Positions 35,232 to 43,618 of a DNA stretch of 57,938 nt are shown here, piece by piece. Source of the stretch: an uncultured Flavobacteriales bacterium. GTDB taxonomy: Bacteria; Bacteroidota; Bacteroidia; Flavobacteriales; Weeksellaceae. Each line of letters begins with the position of its first letter. The stretch's first letter is position 1. The DNA is taken from NCBI GenBank assembly GCA_937973555.1, contig CALJKL010000066.1, positions 1 through 57,938 on the forward strand, given 5' to 3'. Position numbers and translations under genes: made by a program. The notes under the pieces were generated by a model. The model saw only the letters and a list, made by a program, of their open reading frames with translations, searched no databases and was not told the origin of the DNA.

Positions 35232-35807
35232 ATGAAAAAAATTTTATTCTTAAGCCTAGCTGCTGGCATTATACTGATAGGATGTAAAAGTTTAGGAAGC
35301 ACATTGCTAAAACTGAACAATTCCGTCAGATTAAAACATGTGGACCGAATTGTATACTTCAATCCGGAGGTTTATCCTGATTATGACGGAATAAAAAAAC
35401 CTACCAATAATGCCTTTTACAGCACTGTTTCTGACGAACTGAAAAACTACGGAAACTTTAGAATTCTACATGTAGACGTTCCTATAAAATATGACAGCAT
35501 AGATGGTGAAATGGTGAAAGAACTCTGCATCAACAATGGTGCAGAAGTGGCCATTATCCCAAAAGTAAAATATTTTAAAGTAGGTTTAGGGAAATATGTT
35601 TTTTCTAATCAAGTTATTGTGAGCATGAAATTATACAATAGTGATGGAAAACTAGTCATCGAAAATTCTTATGACACGTACAAAGGAAGTGGCAGATTAT
35701 TGGGTACTGCAGAAAACTCAGTAAAAATAGGCACTTCACATGTTATCAAAAACATGATAGGAGAATTGAGACGCAGAAACATGACCGATCCCAATTCTCA
35801 AAAATAA
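35232..35807 (+). CDS. Putative lipoprotein of unknown function (191 aa)
   Basis: The signal MKKILFLSLAAGIILIGC has a lipobox with Cys18. The mature part is mixed alpha/beta: a LKHVDRIVYFNPEVYPDY segment, then VAIIPKVKYFKVGLGKYVFS and IVSMKLYNSDGKLV, typical of an envelope protein with a central sheet. I do not recognise the family. It has its own promoter and ends 2 bases before the convergent GAF gene. Confidence 0.75.
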   Translation: MKKILFLSLAAGIILIGCKSLGSTLLKLNNSVRLKHVDRIVYFNPEVYPDYDGIKKPTNNAFYSTVSDELKNYGNFRILHVDVPIKYDSIDGEMVKELCINNGAEVAIIPKVKYFKVGLGKYVFSNQVIVSMKLYNSDGKLVIENSYDTYKGSGRLLGTAENSVKIGTSHVIKNMIGELRRRNMTDPNSQK

Positions 35808-35809
35808 CT

Positions 35810-36256
35810 TTACAATATTTTAGCCAATTCATTACAAAGCCACTCTAATAGTGCTCTGTCTTCGTCAGTAAATGGATTAAGTTGATGAGAATCTATGTCT
35901 ATCTGCCCAATATTTTTACCTTCTTTAATAATAGGAACCACTATTTCGGCTTTTGTATCTAAGGAACAAGCCAAATAATTATCTTGTTGCCAAACATCTG
36001 GCACCACAAAGGTTTCATTAGACACCGCCACTTGTCCACAGATTCCTTTCCCGAAAGGGATTACGGTATGATCTGTAGCCGCCCCTACATATGGACCTAA
36101 TATCAATTCTTCTTTGTCCCCATTTTTGAAATAAAACCCCGTCCAGTTGAAATAATCAAATTCTTGATCTAATAAATGACAGATTTTCTGAAGTTTCTCT
36201 TCTGTATTGTGACTTGGGCTTTCAATAATAGAAGAAAGCCTTTTTTTGATTTCCAT
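35810..36256 (-). CDS. GAF-domain protein, probable free Met-(R)-sulfoxide reductase
   Basis: The 148-residue single GAF domain matches the fRMsr type: NWTGFYF, GPYVG, IPFGKGICGQVAV (Cys73), NYLACSLDTKAEIVVPI (Cys97) and GQIDIDS. The 24-residue spacing of the two cysteines equals that of Cys94 and Cys118 of the E. coli enzyme; the third (Cys84) has no counterpart. It would reduce free methionine-(R)-sulfoxide. It lies 23 bases after the 477-aa gene and is likely cotranscribed. Confidence 0.8.
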   Translation of the reverse strand: MEIKKRLSSIIESPSHNTEEKLQKICHLLDQEFDYFNWTGFYFKNGDKEELILGPYVGAATDHTVIPFGKGICGQVAVSNETFVVPDVWQQDNYLACSLDTKAEIVVPIIKEGKNIGQIDIDSHQLNPFTDEDRALLEWLCNELAKIL

Positions 36257-36279
36257 ATTTTACTTTTTTAATTTGATTT

Positions 36280-37713
36280 TTAATATTCCTCAAAATCAAT
36301 CTCTTCTTTATAGCCAAACATACCTCGTTCTTTAATCATATCTGCTACTCCTTCAGGAAGTTGCTCTTCCCAACCTTTTTCCTGGTTTACAATTTTATAA
36401 AGAATATCTCTGGAATAAATTTCGGCATGATCAAGATTGTAGTTTTCGATGTCTACAATTCTCCTGTTCAGTTTGAAGTATTTGAATAGTTCTTTCAAAT
36501 TTTCGCTCACTTTAAGATTTTCTGAGGTAAGTATCTCATGTGTTTTAGGATCTTTGTATGGATATAGATATACCCTCATGTCATTTTTGAAAAATTTACC
36601 GAAGGCTTCCAAAATTCCTCCTGAAAGATTTTTGTAGTATTCTTCATCAAAAACCATCAAAAGGTTATTAACCCCCATTGCAACGCCCATATACCTTACA
36701 TTATAAGTAGTGAAATATTCTACAAGCTTATAGTATTCGGAGAAATTAGATATCATAACGGTATATCCTAATTTCGCCAAAACATCTACCCTATCCAGGA
36801 AATCTCTCTCGTCTATATCCCCAGATGCTTTAAGATTAGATATGGTAATTTCGAATAATATAACTGTATCTTCTGGCTTACCACCAGTATCTTTCATAAA
36901 CATTTCCAGTCCATTCTCGAACATATCTACATTCACCAAGGTTACCGGCCTGAAACTGCCCCTCACAGCAAATACATCTCTTCTGTAAAGCAAATCTGCC
37001 GGAAGCATGTTTTTTCCTTCTGGGGTAAAGATTACAGCATCTGTCATAGAATTTTTAACAAGCTGCAAACTCATCAGTCTATTATCTACATATTGAAATG
37101 CAGGACCCTGAAAATCTACCATATCTATCTCTATTTTGTCTATAGAAATATCGTCATATAAACTTTTGATTAATCTTCTAGGGTTATCATAAAGATGATA
37201 TGCACCATACACCAGATTCACCCCCAAACTCCCCAGCGTTTCTTGCTGAAGCGTAGCATCATTTTCTTTAAATTTTACATGGATGATAATCTCACTGTAA
37301 TCCTGGTTAGGCTTTGCCTGAAACATAATCCCTACCCAGCCATGTCCCTTGAAGGTTTTTTGGTAATTAATAGTGGTTACTGTATTGGCATAAGAAAAGA
37401 ATTTTCTATTGGGATTATCATCCTTATCCAGACGTTCTTCTATAAGACGCACCTCATGACGAAGCATTTTTCGAAGTCTGTTTTGGGTTACATATCTGTT
37501 CTTATCTTCTTTTCCATATATAGCATCACTATAATCTTTGTCATAAGCAGACATGGCTTTGGCTATAGTACCGGAGGCTCCTCCCGCTCTGAAGAAATGA
37601 CGCACCGTCTCTTGACCAGCACCAATTTCCGCAAAAGTTCCATATATATTAGGATCTAAATTTACAATTAGTGCTTTCTGCTTAGGTGTAAGATATTGCT
37701 TAATTTCAGACAT
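36280..37713 (-). CDS. Conserved 477-aa protein of unknown function
   Basis: The protein has no signal peptide and no clear membrane segment. It begins with NLDPNIYGTFAEIGAGQETV and the segment GGASGTIAKAMSAYD, which I recall from proteins in cyanobacteria, planctomycetes and Bacteroidota. Such proteins are sometimes labelled 'TonB-dependent receptor' or 'nicotinate-nucleotide adenylyltransferase', and neither fits. It continues with KGHGWVGIMFQ, IIIHVKF and GVNLVYGAYHL, with no known nucleotide-binding motif. Soluble cytoplasmic location is inferred. It is divergent from the MBL hydrolase gene. Confidence 0.85.
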   Translation of the reverse strand: MSEIKQYLTPKQKALIVNLDPNIYGTFAEIGAGQETVRHFFRAGGASGTIAKAMSAYDKDYSDAIYGKEDKNRYVTQNRLRKMLRHEVRLIEERLDKDDNPNRKFFSYANTVTTINYQKTFKGHGWVGIMFQAKPNQDYSEIIIHVKFKENDATLQQETLGSLGVNLVYGAYHLYDNPRRLIKSLYDDISIDKIEIDMVDFQGPAFQYVDNRLMSLQLVKNSMTDAVIFTPEGKNMLPADLLYRRDVFAVRGSFRPVTLVNVDMFENGLEMFMKDTGGKPEDTVILFEITISNLKASGDIDERDFLDRVDVLAKLGYTVMISNFSEYYKLVEYFTTYNVRYMGVAMGVNNLLMVFDEEYYKNLSGGILEAFGKFFKNDMRVYLYPYKDPKTHEILTSENLKVSENLKELFKYFKLNRRIVDIENYNLDHAEIYSRDILYKIVNQEKGWEEQLPEGVADMIKERGMFGYKEEIDFEEY

Positions 37714-37759
37714 CTAGAATTTTTTGTGTAAATTTACCAAAATCTGACAAATTCTGAAA

Positions 37760-38530
37760 ATGAAGTTGAAATTTCTTGGCACAGGCACTTCACAAGGAAT
37801 TCCGGTAATAGGTTCCACACACCCAGTATGCCTGTCAACCGACCCTAAAGACAAAAGACTTAGAGCTTCTGTAATGATCACTGACAATGACGGACAAAAG
37901 ATCCTGATAGACTGCGGACCAGATTTCAGGCAACAAATGCTTACCAATAATGAAACCACCGTAGATGCTTTACTGCTAACCCATGAACACAATGACCATG
38001 TAATAGGATTGGATGACTTGAGGCCTATCATATTCCAAAAAAGAAAAGATGTATCTATATACTGCATGCCAAGAGTGGGAAACGAAATAAGACACCGATT
38101 CCCTTATGCCTTCAGTGAATACAGATACCCGGGAGCTCCAAGCTTTGAATTAAACTATATAAACAGCAAAGAAACCTTCAAAATTGGTAATACAGAAATA
38201 ACTCCTTTGGAAGTAACGCATCACAATCTTCCGATTTTGGGCTATAAATTTAAAAACCTAGCTTATATAACTGATGCCAGCTTTATTTCTGAAGAAATAA
38301 TGGAAAACCTAAAAGACCTAGACTACCTTATTATTAACTGTTTGAGAAAAACCGAACCTCATAACGCCCATTTTATTTTACCTGAAATATTGGATATTGT
38401 AAACAAATTAAAACCAGAGACTACCTACCTTACGCATATCAGTAACAGATTTGGCTTTCACAAAGATATTGAGAACGAATTGCCGGAGAACATACGCCCT
38501 GCATATGATGGACTGGAAATAGTTTTTTAA
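37760..38530 (+). CDS. MBL-fold metallo-hydrolase
   Basis: The 256-residue protein shows GTGTSQGIPVIG at the start and the metal-binding HEHNDH (75-80), preceded by LIDCGPDFR and followed by THHNLPILGYKF and AHFILPE. The fold is that of PhnP-like phosphodiesterases and related MBL hydrolases. Two metal ions are expected and the substrate is unknown. It is transcribed divergently from the 477-aa gene, with 46 bases between starts. Confidence 0.9.
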   Translation: MKLKFLGTGTSQGIPVIGSTHPVCLSTDPKDKRLRASVMITDNDGQKILIDCGPDFRQQMLTNNETTVDALLLTHEHNDHVIGLDDLRPIIFQKRKDVSIYCMPRVGNEIRHRFPYAFSEYRYPGAPSFELNYINSKETFKIGNTEITPLEVTHHNLPILGYKFKNLAYITDASFISEEIMENLKDLDYLIINCLRKTEPHNAHFILPEILDIVNKLKPETTYLTHISNRFGFHKDIENELPENIRPAYDGLEIVF

Positions 38531-38569
38531 TTTTTTTGGAAATATTCTTTTTTTAAATCAAAAAAACTT

Positions 38570-38577
38570 TATATTTG
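38570..38577 (+). promoter_or_regulatory. -7 box of tRNA-Leu
   Basis: TATATTTG fits TAnnTTTG, 18 bases upstream of the mature tRNA 5' end. Confidence 0.55.
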
Positions 38578-38595
38578 CACTCACAAAATTCGCAT

Positions 38596-38675
38596 GCCCG
38601 GATGGCGGAATTGGTAGACGCGCACGACTCAAACTCGTGTACTTAGGTGTGTGGGTTCGATTCCCACTCCGGGTA
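38596..38675 (+). tRNA. tRNA-Leu(CAA)
   Basis: An 80-base cloverleaf beginning GCCCGGA and ending TCCGGGT plus discriminator A, with a G1-U72 pair in the acceptor stem. The anticodon stem CACGA/TCGTG holds the loop CTCAAAC, giving anticodon CAA (reads UUG). The T arm contains GGTTCGATTCC. The variable region is short for a leucine tRNA. Confidence 0.95.
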
Positions 38676-38680
38676 CTAAA

Positions 38681-38716
38681 AACCCTCTGAAAATAAAAAT
38701 TTCAGAGGGTTTTTTA
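38681..38716 (+). terminator. tRNA-Leu terminator
   Basis: A 12-bp stem AACCCTCTGAAA / TTTCAGAGGGTT is followed by TTTTT; A-runs on the left may also end the DUF4382 transcript coming from the other side. Confidence 0.8.
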
Positions 38717-38741
38717 TTTGGTTTTTAGGGAATTATTGTAT

Positions 38742-39557
38742 TTACAATGTAATTGCAGCCATGGTAGTTACCTGTCCGTTCACCACTACCACTCCTGAAA
38801 TGGTCTTAGTGAGTAATCCTGATGTAGCGTCTGGGGTAAGGGTCACAATATAGGTTCCTGCCGGCACGCCATTAAGTTGAAATACACCTTGGGCATCAGT
38901 ATAAGTGGAAACCGTTTCACTTCCTATTTGGATAGAAACCATCACCTGCTTTGCTGCAACAATATTAGAGACAGATCCCTTTATAACGCCCGAAGTTGCA
39001 GCGGTGGTAACCCTTATAACAGGGTTCAGATTATATATTCCTGATGAGCCCGCTTGCACCACCACAGAACGATTGGCATCAAAATCTAGCAAATATTCAT
39101 AAGTAGCGCCTGCCACAAGGGTTTGATTTACCTGAATTTTCAATCCCGATTGTTGCGCACTTGGGGTATTTAAGGGATGAGAGGTACCATCTCTAAGCAC
39201 TACCGTGTTTTGATCTCCAAGTACCAAACGAATTTGCCCTACAAAACCAGAAGGAACATTTTTGTCCGCCAAAACAGCATTTATCCCTCCGGTTAAACTA
39301 AGAAGATTATACACTTTGCCTTGTGATGGTAAATTTCCTATACTCACCCACCCTTGATCATCGGTATTTGTAGTACTCTTAATCATTACATCTCGAACAT
39401 CTACATTTACTTCTTTGTAATCACCCGGGGCATCGAACATTTTTACAGTCATTCTAGAAGTTCCAGTAGCATCATTTTCGTTATTATCACAACCCGTCAA
39501 GACAACACTGACCAAAATAGTGATAAAACCAGCCAAATACATCTTTAAATTTTTCAT
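38742..39557 (-). CDS. DUF4382 lipoprotein with C-terminal CarboxypepD_reg-like domain
   Basis: The 271-residue protein has a lipoprotein signal (VVLTGC, Cys23), then a DUF4382 domain (about 33-180: SRMTVKMFDAPGDYKEVNVDVRD, then GQIRLVLG, QVNQTLVAGATYEYLLDFD). A transthyretin-like peptidase-associated domain follows (about 190-270: GVIKGSVSN, TDAQGVFQLNGVPAGTYIVTL). It is probably an exported envelope or surface protein binding an unknown ligand. It is divergent from the YceI-porin-YceI run, 119 bases away. Confidence 0.88.
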   Translation of the reverse strand: MKNLKMYLAGFITILVSVVLTGCDNNENDATGTSRMTVKMFDAPGDYKEVNVDVRDVMIKSTTNTDDQGWVSIGNLPSQGKVYNLLSLTGGINAVLADKNVPSGFVGQIRLVLGDQNTVVLRDGTSHPLNTPSAQQSGLKIQVNQTLVAGATYEYLLDFDANRSVVVQAGSSGIYNLNPVIRVTTAATSGVIKGSVSNIVAAKQVMVSIQIGSETVSTYTDAQGVFQLNGVPAGTYIVTLTPDATSGLLTKTISGVVVVNGQVTTMAAITL

Positions 39558-39676
39558 AATCTTGAATATTTAAATATTAATAACAATGTGATATAGCCTG
39601 TTTTTGTAAAACGAATCAAGCTATAAAATGGTATGTACTTTAACAATATTTAACACCACCGCGTTTATTTAAAAAT

Positions 39677-40207
39677 ATGGATAAAAGATTATGGATTTTA
39701 ATTTTATTGACAGAAATACTTTTAGCAGTAGGTGCTATGAGCGCTCAAGCTATTGATGCTAAATCTAGCAAAGTGGTGGTAAAAGGAACTTCACCAATGC
39801 ACGATTGGGAAATGACATCTACCTCCGCATCATTTACAGGAACCGCAAATGACAATGCGATTACTAACGTGAAATTTGCAGTAGCCGCTAAAAGCTTAAA
39901 AAGTACTAAAGGCAGCATGATGGATAATAAAGCTTATAATGCATTAAACGCAGACAAAGCACCAAACATTATTTTCACAGCAGCTTCTTTACCAGTAGGT
40001 AAAAGCAATGTAGCAGGTAAACTTTCTATTGCCGGCAAAACAAACAATGTTTCTATTGCAGTGAATGTTGTTAAAAACGGAAATTCTTATACTATCATTG
40101 CTTCTGAAAGCTTAAAAATGTCTGATTATGGTATGGAAACTCCAGGATTCCTTGGTGTACATACAGGAGACGTAGTAACAGTAACCGCAAGTGTAGTTGC
40201 CAACTAA
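39677..40207 (+). CDS. YceI family lipid-binding-like protein (first copy)
   Basis: The 176-residue protein has a signal peptide (cleavage near AQA, residue 25) and a YceI lipocalin-like domain: KVVVKGTSPMHDWEMTS, ITNVKFAVAAKSLKS, MDNKAYNALNADKAPNIIFTA, GKLSIAGKTNNVSI. Family members bind isoprenoid lipids in the periplasm. It lies 46 bases before the porin gene on the same strand, with a second, diverged YceI-like gene after the porin. Confidence 0.9.
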   Translation: MDKRLWILILLTEILLAVGAMSAQAIDAKSSKVVVKGTSPMHDWEMTSTSASFTGTANDNAITNVKFAVAAKSLKSTKGSMMDNKAYNALNADKAPNIIFTAASLPVGKSNVAGKLSIAGKTNNVSIAVNVVKNGNSYTIIASESLKMSDYGMETPGFLGVHTGDVVTVTASVVAN

Positions 40208-40253
40208 TTGAAATGAATTAAAAAAAATAATAAACAATTTTAAATAAAAAAGT

Positions 40254-41587
40254 ATGAAAACTTTATGGATTAAAACAGCTGTTCTTTCTACAGTATTATC
40301 AAGTACAGCATTTTACGCGCAAGAAAAAATTCAATGAGAGAATATCTTGCACCAGAAAAATACAACCGTAACGTATTTGAAGACCCAAAAATTGAAGCTC
40401 CTGAATACAATGGAGTTAAGGTATCAATTGGTGGTGACTTCGCATTGCAATTCCAAGCATTAGATCACAGCACATCAGGAAATTTAGGTACTGCTACCCT
40501 TATCCCACTTGGTAAAGACTTCAATTTACCAACTGCCAACTTAGATATCAACGCATATCTTGCAAAAGGGGTAAAAATGCATTTAAGAAATTACCTGTCT
40601 GCAAGACACCATAATGAAACTTGGGTAAAAGGTGGATATATTGAAATTGACAACCTAGACTTCATTAGTTCTGGATTCTTAGGAAACATTATGAAATATG
40701 CCAGAGTAAAAATAGGTATGGATGACCTTAACTATGGTGATGCTCATTTCAGAAGATCAGACAATGCAAATACCATGAACAATGCTTTCGTAGAAAACAA
40801 CATTATGGATTCATTTACCACTCAAGCATTTGGGGAAGTTTATGGTTTCTACAACAACTTCATCGGTATGGTAGGGGTATCTAATGGTAAATTAAACCAA
40901 TCTGTTGTAAACACAGCAACTTCTGATAACAAACCTTCTATTTATGCTAAAGTAGGATATGACAAACAACTAAACCAAGACCTAAGAGTAAGATTAACAG
41001 GATCTATCCTTAAAACTGACGGTTTAACAACTAATGGACAATTATTTGGTGATGACAGAGCAGGATCTAAATATTATTATGTACTATTAACTAGTGCTAA
41101 TCAAGCTGCTGCTACTGCTGCAGGTAAATCTTTCGGCACAGAAAACCCTGCTACAGGTAGATTTAACCCTGGATTCAAATACATGACTGCTATCCAAATC
41201 AACCCATTCGTTAAATACAAAGGTTTAGAATTCTTCGGAACTTTTGAAAGCGTAAAAGGTAACAAACTAGTAAATGGCGCTAAAGCTTCAACTGATGGAT
41301 CTTACACTCAAGTTGCTACAGAATTACTTTACAGATTTGGTAACAAAGAACAATTCTACTTCGGAGGTAAATACAACACTATCAGTGGTAAAGACAGCGA
41401 TGCTTCTGCTTCAAGAAAAATTGACAGAGTAAACATCAACGCTGGTTGGTATATGACTAAAAACGTTCTTGCTAAACTTGAATATGTAAGCCAAACTTAC
41501 GATAAGAGCACTGCATGGGGTACTACTTCAGCTCTTTATGGTGGTAAATTCAATGGTTTAATGTTAGAAGCTACAATTGGATTCTAA
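40254..41587 (+). pseudogene. Outer-membrane porin-like protein, frameshifted in A-run
   Basis: The gene begins at ATG 40254 with a signal peptide (MKTLWIKTAVLSTVLSSTAF, then YAQ), but the frame meets TGA at 40335-40337. The rest (40334-41587, 417 residues) is open in another frame and matches a 16-strand-type porin: repeated aromatic/Gly strands (GGYIEIDNLDF, VRLTGSIL, YYVLLTSANQ) and a C-terminal LEATIGF ending in Phe. Adding one A to the six As at 40324-40329 would restore one 444-residue reading. As read, the barrel lacks its signal peptide. It could be a sequencing error, a decayed gene or phase variation. Confidence 0.88.
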
Positions 41588-41610
41588 TCAAAACTTTACC
41601 AATAAATAAA

Positions 41611-41637
41611 AAGGGGCCTCGTTGCCCCTTTTTTTAT
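41611..41637 (+). terminator. Porin terminator
   Basis: Stem AAGGGGC, loop CTCGTT, GCCCCTT, then TTTTTTT. It lies before the second YceI-like gene and would separate it from the porin. Confidence 0.8.
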
Positions 41638-41682
41638 AACAAAATCTTCAATAAAATCTAATAAACTAAGAAAGTTTGCCTC

Positions 41683-42210
41683 ATGAAATTAAAACAATAT
41701 TTTGCCATTTTGTTTTTGTCTAGCATATTTTCTTTTGCTCAAAGTAAAGATTCATTTGTGGTGATAAAAGGAACTACCAATGTAAATACCTTTAAATGCA
41801 TCAACAATGATTTCCATCAACCAATTCCCGTTTCTGTAGAAACATCCCAAAAGAATAAATTTTCCGAAACCACCATTAGCCTTGTTGTAAATGATTTTGA
41901 TTGCAAAAACAAAATCATGACCAGCGATTTTAAAAACACCTTAAATGCCGATAAATACCCAATACTTAATATCACATTTTTGGATTTAGACAAAATTTCA
42001 GAAAATAAATACAAAGCAGCCATCAATGTAAAGATGATGAACAAACTGAAAAAATATTATATAGACTTTACCCTTACAGATTCTAAAATTGTAGGCAACA
42101 AGACTTTATATTTCAGTGATTTTGAAATCATTCCACCAAAAAAATTTGGCGGATTGGTGCATGTAAATGATGCATTAGACCTTTCTTTCAGTCTAAAAAT
42201 AAAAGAATAA
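41683..42210 (+). CDS. YceI-like secreted protein (second copy)
   Basis: The 175-residue protein has a signal peptide (cleavage near SFAQ) and a YceI-like fold that is diverged from the first copy: SFVVIKGTTNVNTFKCINND, FDCKNKIMTSDFKNTLNADKYP, DKISENKYKAAINVKM and LDLSFSLKI at the end. It keeps the NTLNADKYP segment shared with the first copy (NALNADKAP). It contains two cysteines absent from the first. It follows the porin terminator; no separate promoter box is clear. Confidence 0.85.
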   Translation: MKLKQYFAILFLSSIFSFAQSKDSFVVIKGTTNVNTFKCINNDFHQPIPVSVETSQKNKFSETTISLVVNDFDCKNKIMTSDFKNTLNADKYPILNITFLDLDKISENKYKAAINVKMMNKLKKYYIDFTLTDSKIVGNKTLYFSDFEIIPPKKFGGLVHVNDALDLSFSLKIKE

Positions 42211-42224
42211 AGACAAAGCCCTAA

Positions 42225-43157
42225 CTAGTCTTTGCCAGAAATAAAACCGATGTTACGCTGTAAGCCAGAAAACTTTGTGCGTTTAACTGCTGATTTTCTG
42301 AAAATTTCAGAAAAAATTTCCTGCGTAAGTTCCTTCCATTCCTTCTTTTTAAAATTGAGTTTCTGAAGATTTGGCGTAAATTTTTCTTCTAATGTAGGTG
42401 CAGAAAACCTATTCCATGGACAAACATCCTGACAGATATCACATCCAAAGATCCAGTCATCCATTTTACCATTAAAATAATCCGGAATTTCGTTTTTTAA
42501 TTCAATAGTAGCATATGATATACACTTGCTGCCATCTACAATTTTATCTGAAACTATAGCCTGCGTAGGACAAGCTTCTATACATTTTCTGCAGCTTCCA
42601 CAGTGATCTGTAACTTCGAAATCATACTCCAATTCCAAATCACAAATAATTTCTGCTAAAAAATAAAAAGAACCGTGTTTTTTGGTAATAAGGTTGGCAT
42701 TTTTGCCTACCCAGCCCAATCCAGATTTCCTAGCCCAGGCTTTTTCTAAAATCGGCGCAGAATCTACAAATATCCTAAACCCAAATTCCCCTATTTCCTC
42801 TTGAAGCTCAGTTACTAATTTTGTCAATTTCTCTTTTATCACTTCATGATAATCTTCTCCATATGCATATTTCGAGATTTTAAAATTATCATTCGTATCA
42901 ATATTTTGTTTCGGGAAATAATTATATGATAAAGAAATTACAGATTTTGCGCCTTCCACCAATAATGTTGGATCTAGCCTTTTGTCAAAATGGTTTTCCA
43001 TGTATTTCATTTCTCCATGAAAATTGTTTTTTAACCACATTTCCAATCGCGAAGCCTCTTCTTCCAAAAAGCCAGCTTTTGAAATCCCACAAGACTGAAA
43101 GCCAAATTTTTTGGATTTTTCCTTAATAAGTTTGGTATGATTTTTATTATGTAACAT
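42225..43157 (-). CDS. queG: Epoxyqueuosine reductase QueG
   Basis: The 310-residue iron-sulfur/cobalamin enzyme reduces epoxyqueuosine to queuosine in tRNA anticodons. Two [4Fe-4S] motifs are visible: DHCGSCRKCIEACPTQAI and FGCDICQDVCPWNRF. The N-terminal domain (VISLSYNYFP, KYAYGEDYHEVIK, VDSAPILEKAWARKSGLGWVGKN) is complete. It is about 70 residues shorter than the longest members, lacking the HEAT-like tail. It is divergent from the rhodanese gene. Confidence 0.95.
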   Translation of the reverse strand: MLHNKNHTKLIKEKSKKFGFQSCGISKAGFLEEEASRLEMWLKNNFHGEMKYMENHFDKRLDPTLLVEGAKSVISLSYNYFPKQNIDTNDNFKISKYAYGEDYHEVIKEKLTKLVTELQEEIGEFGFRIFVDSAPILEKAWARKSGLGWVGKNANLITKKHGSFYFLAEIICDLELEYDFEVTDHCGSCRKCIEACPTQAIVSDKIVDGSKCISYATIELKNEIPDYFNGKMDDWIFGCDICQDVCPWNRFSAPTLEEKFTPNLQKLNFKKKEWKELTQEIFSEIFRKSAVKRTKFSGLQRNIGFISGKD

Positions 43158-43186
43158 ATACTACATTGCGAAGTTAAGTTTTTTTA

Positions 43187-43194
43187 TAATTTTG
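43187..43194 (+). promoter_or_regulatory. -7 box of rhodanese gene
   Basis: TAATTTTG fits TAnnTTTG, 39 bases before the ATG at 43234. Confidence 0.55.
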
Positions 43195-43233
43195 CCCTGT
43201 AAGTACAGAATAATTAATTAAAAAAAATAAAAA

Positions 43234-43524
43234 ATGACTTTTGAAGAAATTTTAAAATCTGGTGAATACCACTTAATAGATGTAAGACAACCTATGGAAT
43301 TAGATTTAGAAGGTGCAGTAGATGGTGCCGTGAATATTCCATTAGCAACAGTTCCCTTGAAACTAGCTGAAATTAAGGAAATGAAAGGCCCAAAAATAGT
43401 TTTTTGCAGAAGCGGTGGCAGAAGTGGCCAAGCATGTATGTTTTTGGACCAAAATGGTGTAGAAGGGATATATAATGGTGGTGGTTTCATGCAGGTAAAA
43501 ACCATGCTGGAGCAATTTAAATAA
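43234..43524 (+). CDS. Rhodanese-like sulfurtransferase
   Basis: The 96-residue single rhodanese domain has LIDVRQPMELDLEGAVDGAVNIPL and the active loop CRSGGRSGQ with Cys58. The loop size is that of small rhodaneses such as GlpE/PspE. It probably transfers or carries sulfane sulfur in the cytoplasm; no signal peptide is present. It has its own promoter and a bidirectional terminator. Confidence 0.92.
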   Translation: MTFEEILKSGEYHLIDVRQPMELDLEGAVDGAVNIPLATVPLKLAEIKEMKGPKIVFCRSGGRSGQACMFLDQNGVEGIYNGGGFMQVKTMLEQFK

Positions 43525-43582
43525 AATAGAGTTTTCATATTTTTTATATGCTGTTTCTTGATTTAAAAACGGCTATTTATAA

Positions 43583-43612
43583 AAAACCCTTTCAAAATAT
43601 TGAAAGGGTTCT
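43583..43612. terminator. Bidirectional terminator (rhodanese / NMO)
   Basis: AACCCTTTCA / TGAAAGGGTT lies between convergent genes, with A-run on the left. The same stem is at 25714. Confidence 0.75.
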
Positions 43613-43618
43613 TTTGTA

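Noticed and set aside
36280..37713. Reading the 477-aa protein as a TonB-dependent receptor
   Set aside because: No signal peptide, plug domain or C-terminal aromatic strand is present; the label seems to be database noise.
40334..41587. Porin gene starting at ATG 40334 as a normal gene
   Set aside because: That start gives a barrel without a signal peptide, while a perfect signal peptide lies 80 bases upstream in another frame; frameshift is the simpler reading.
42211..42240. AAAGAC/GTCTTT hairpin between the second YceI and queG as a terminator
   Set aside because: The stem is only 6 bases with a 13-base loop and no T-run follows on either strand.
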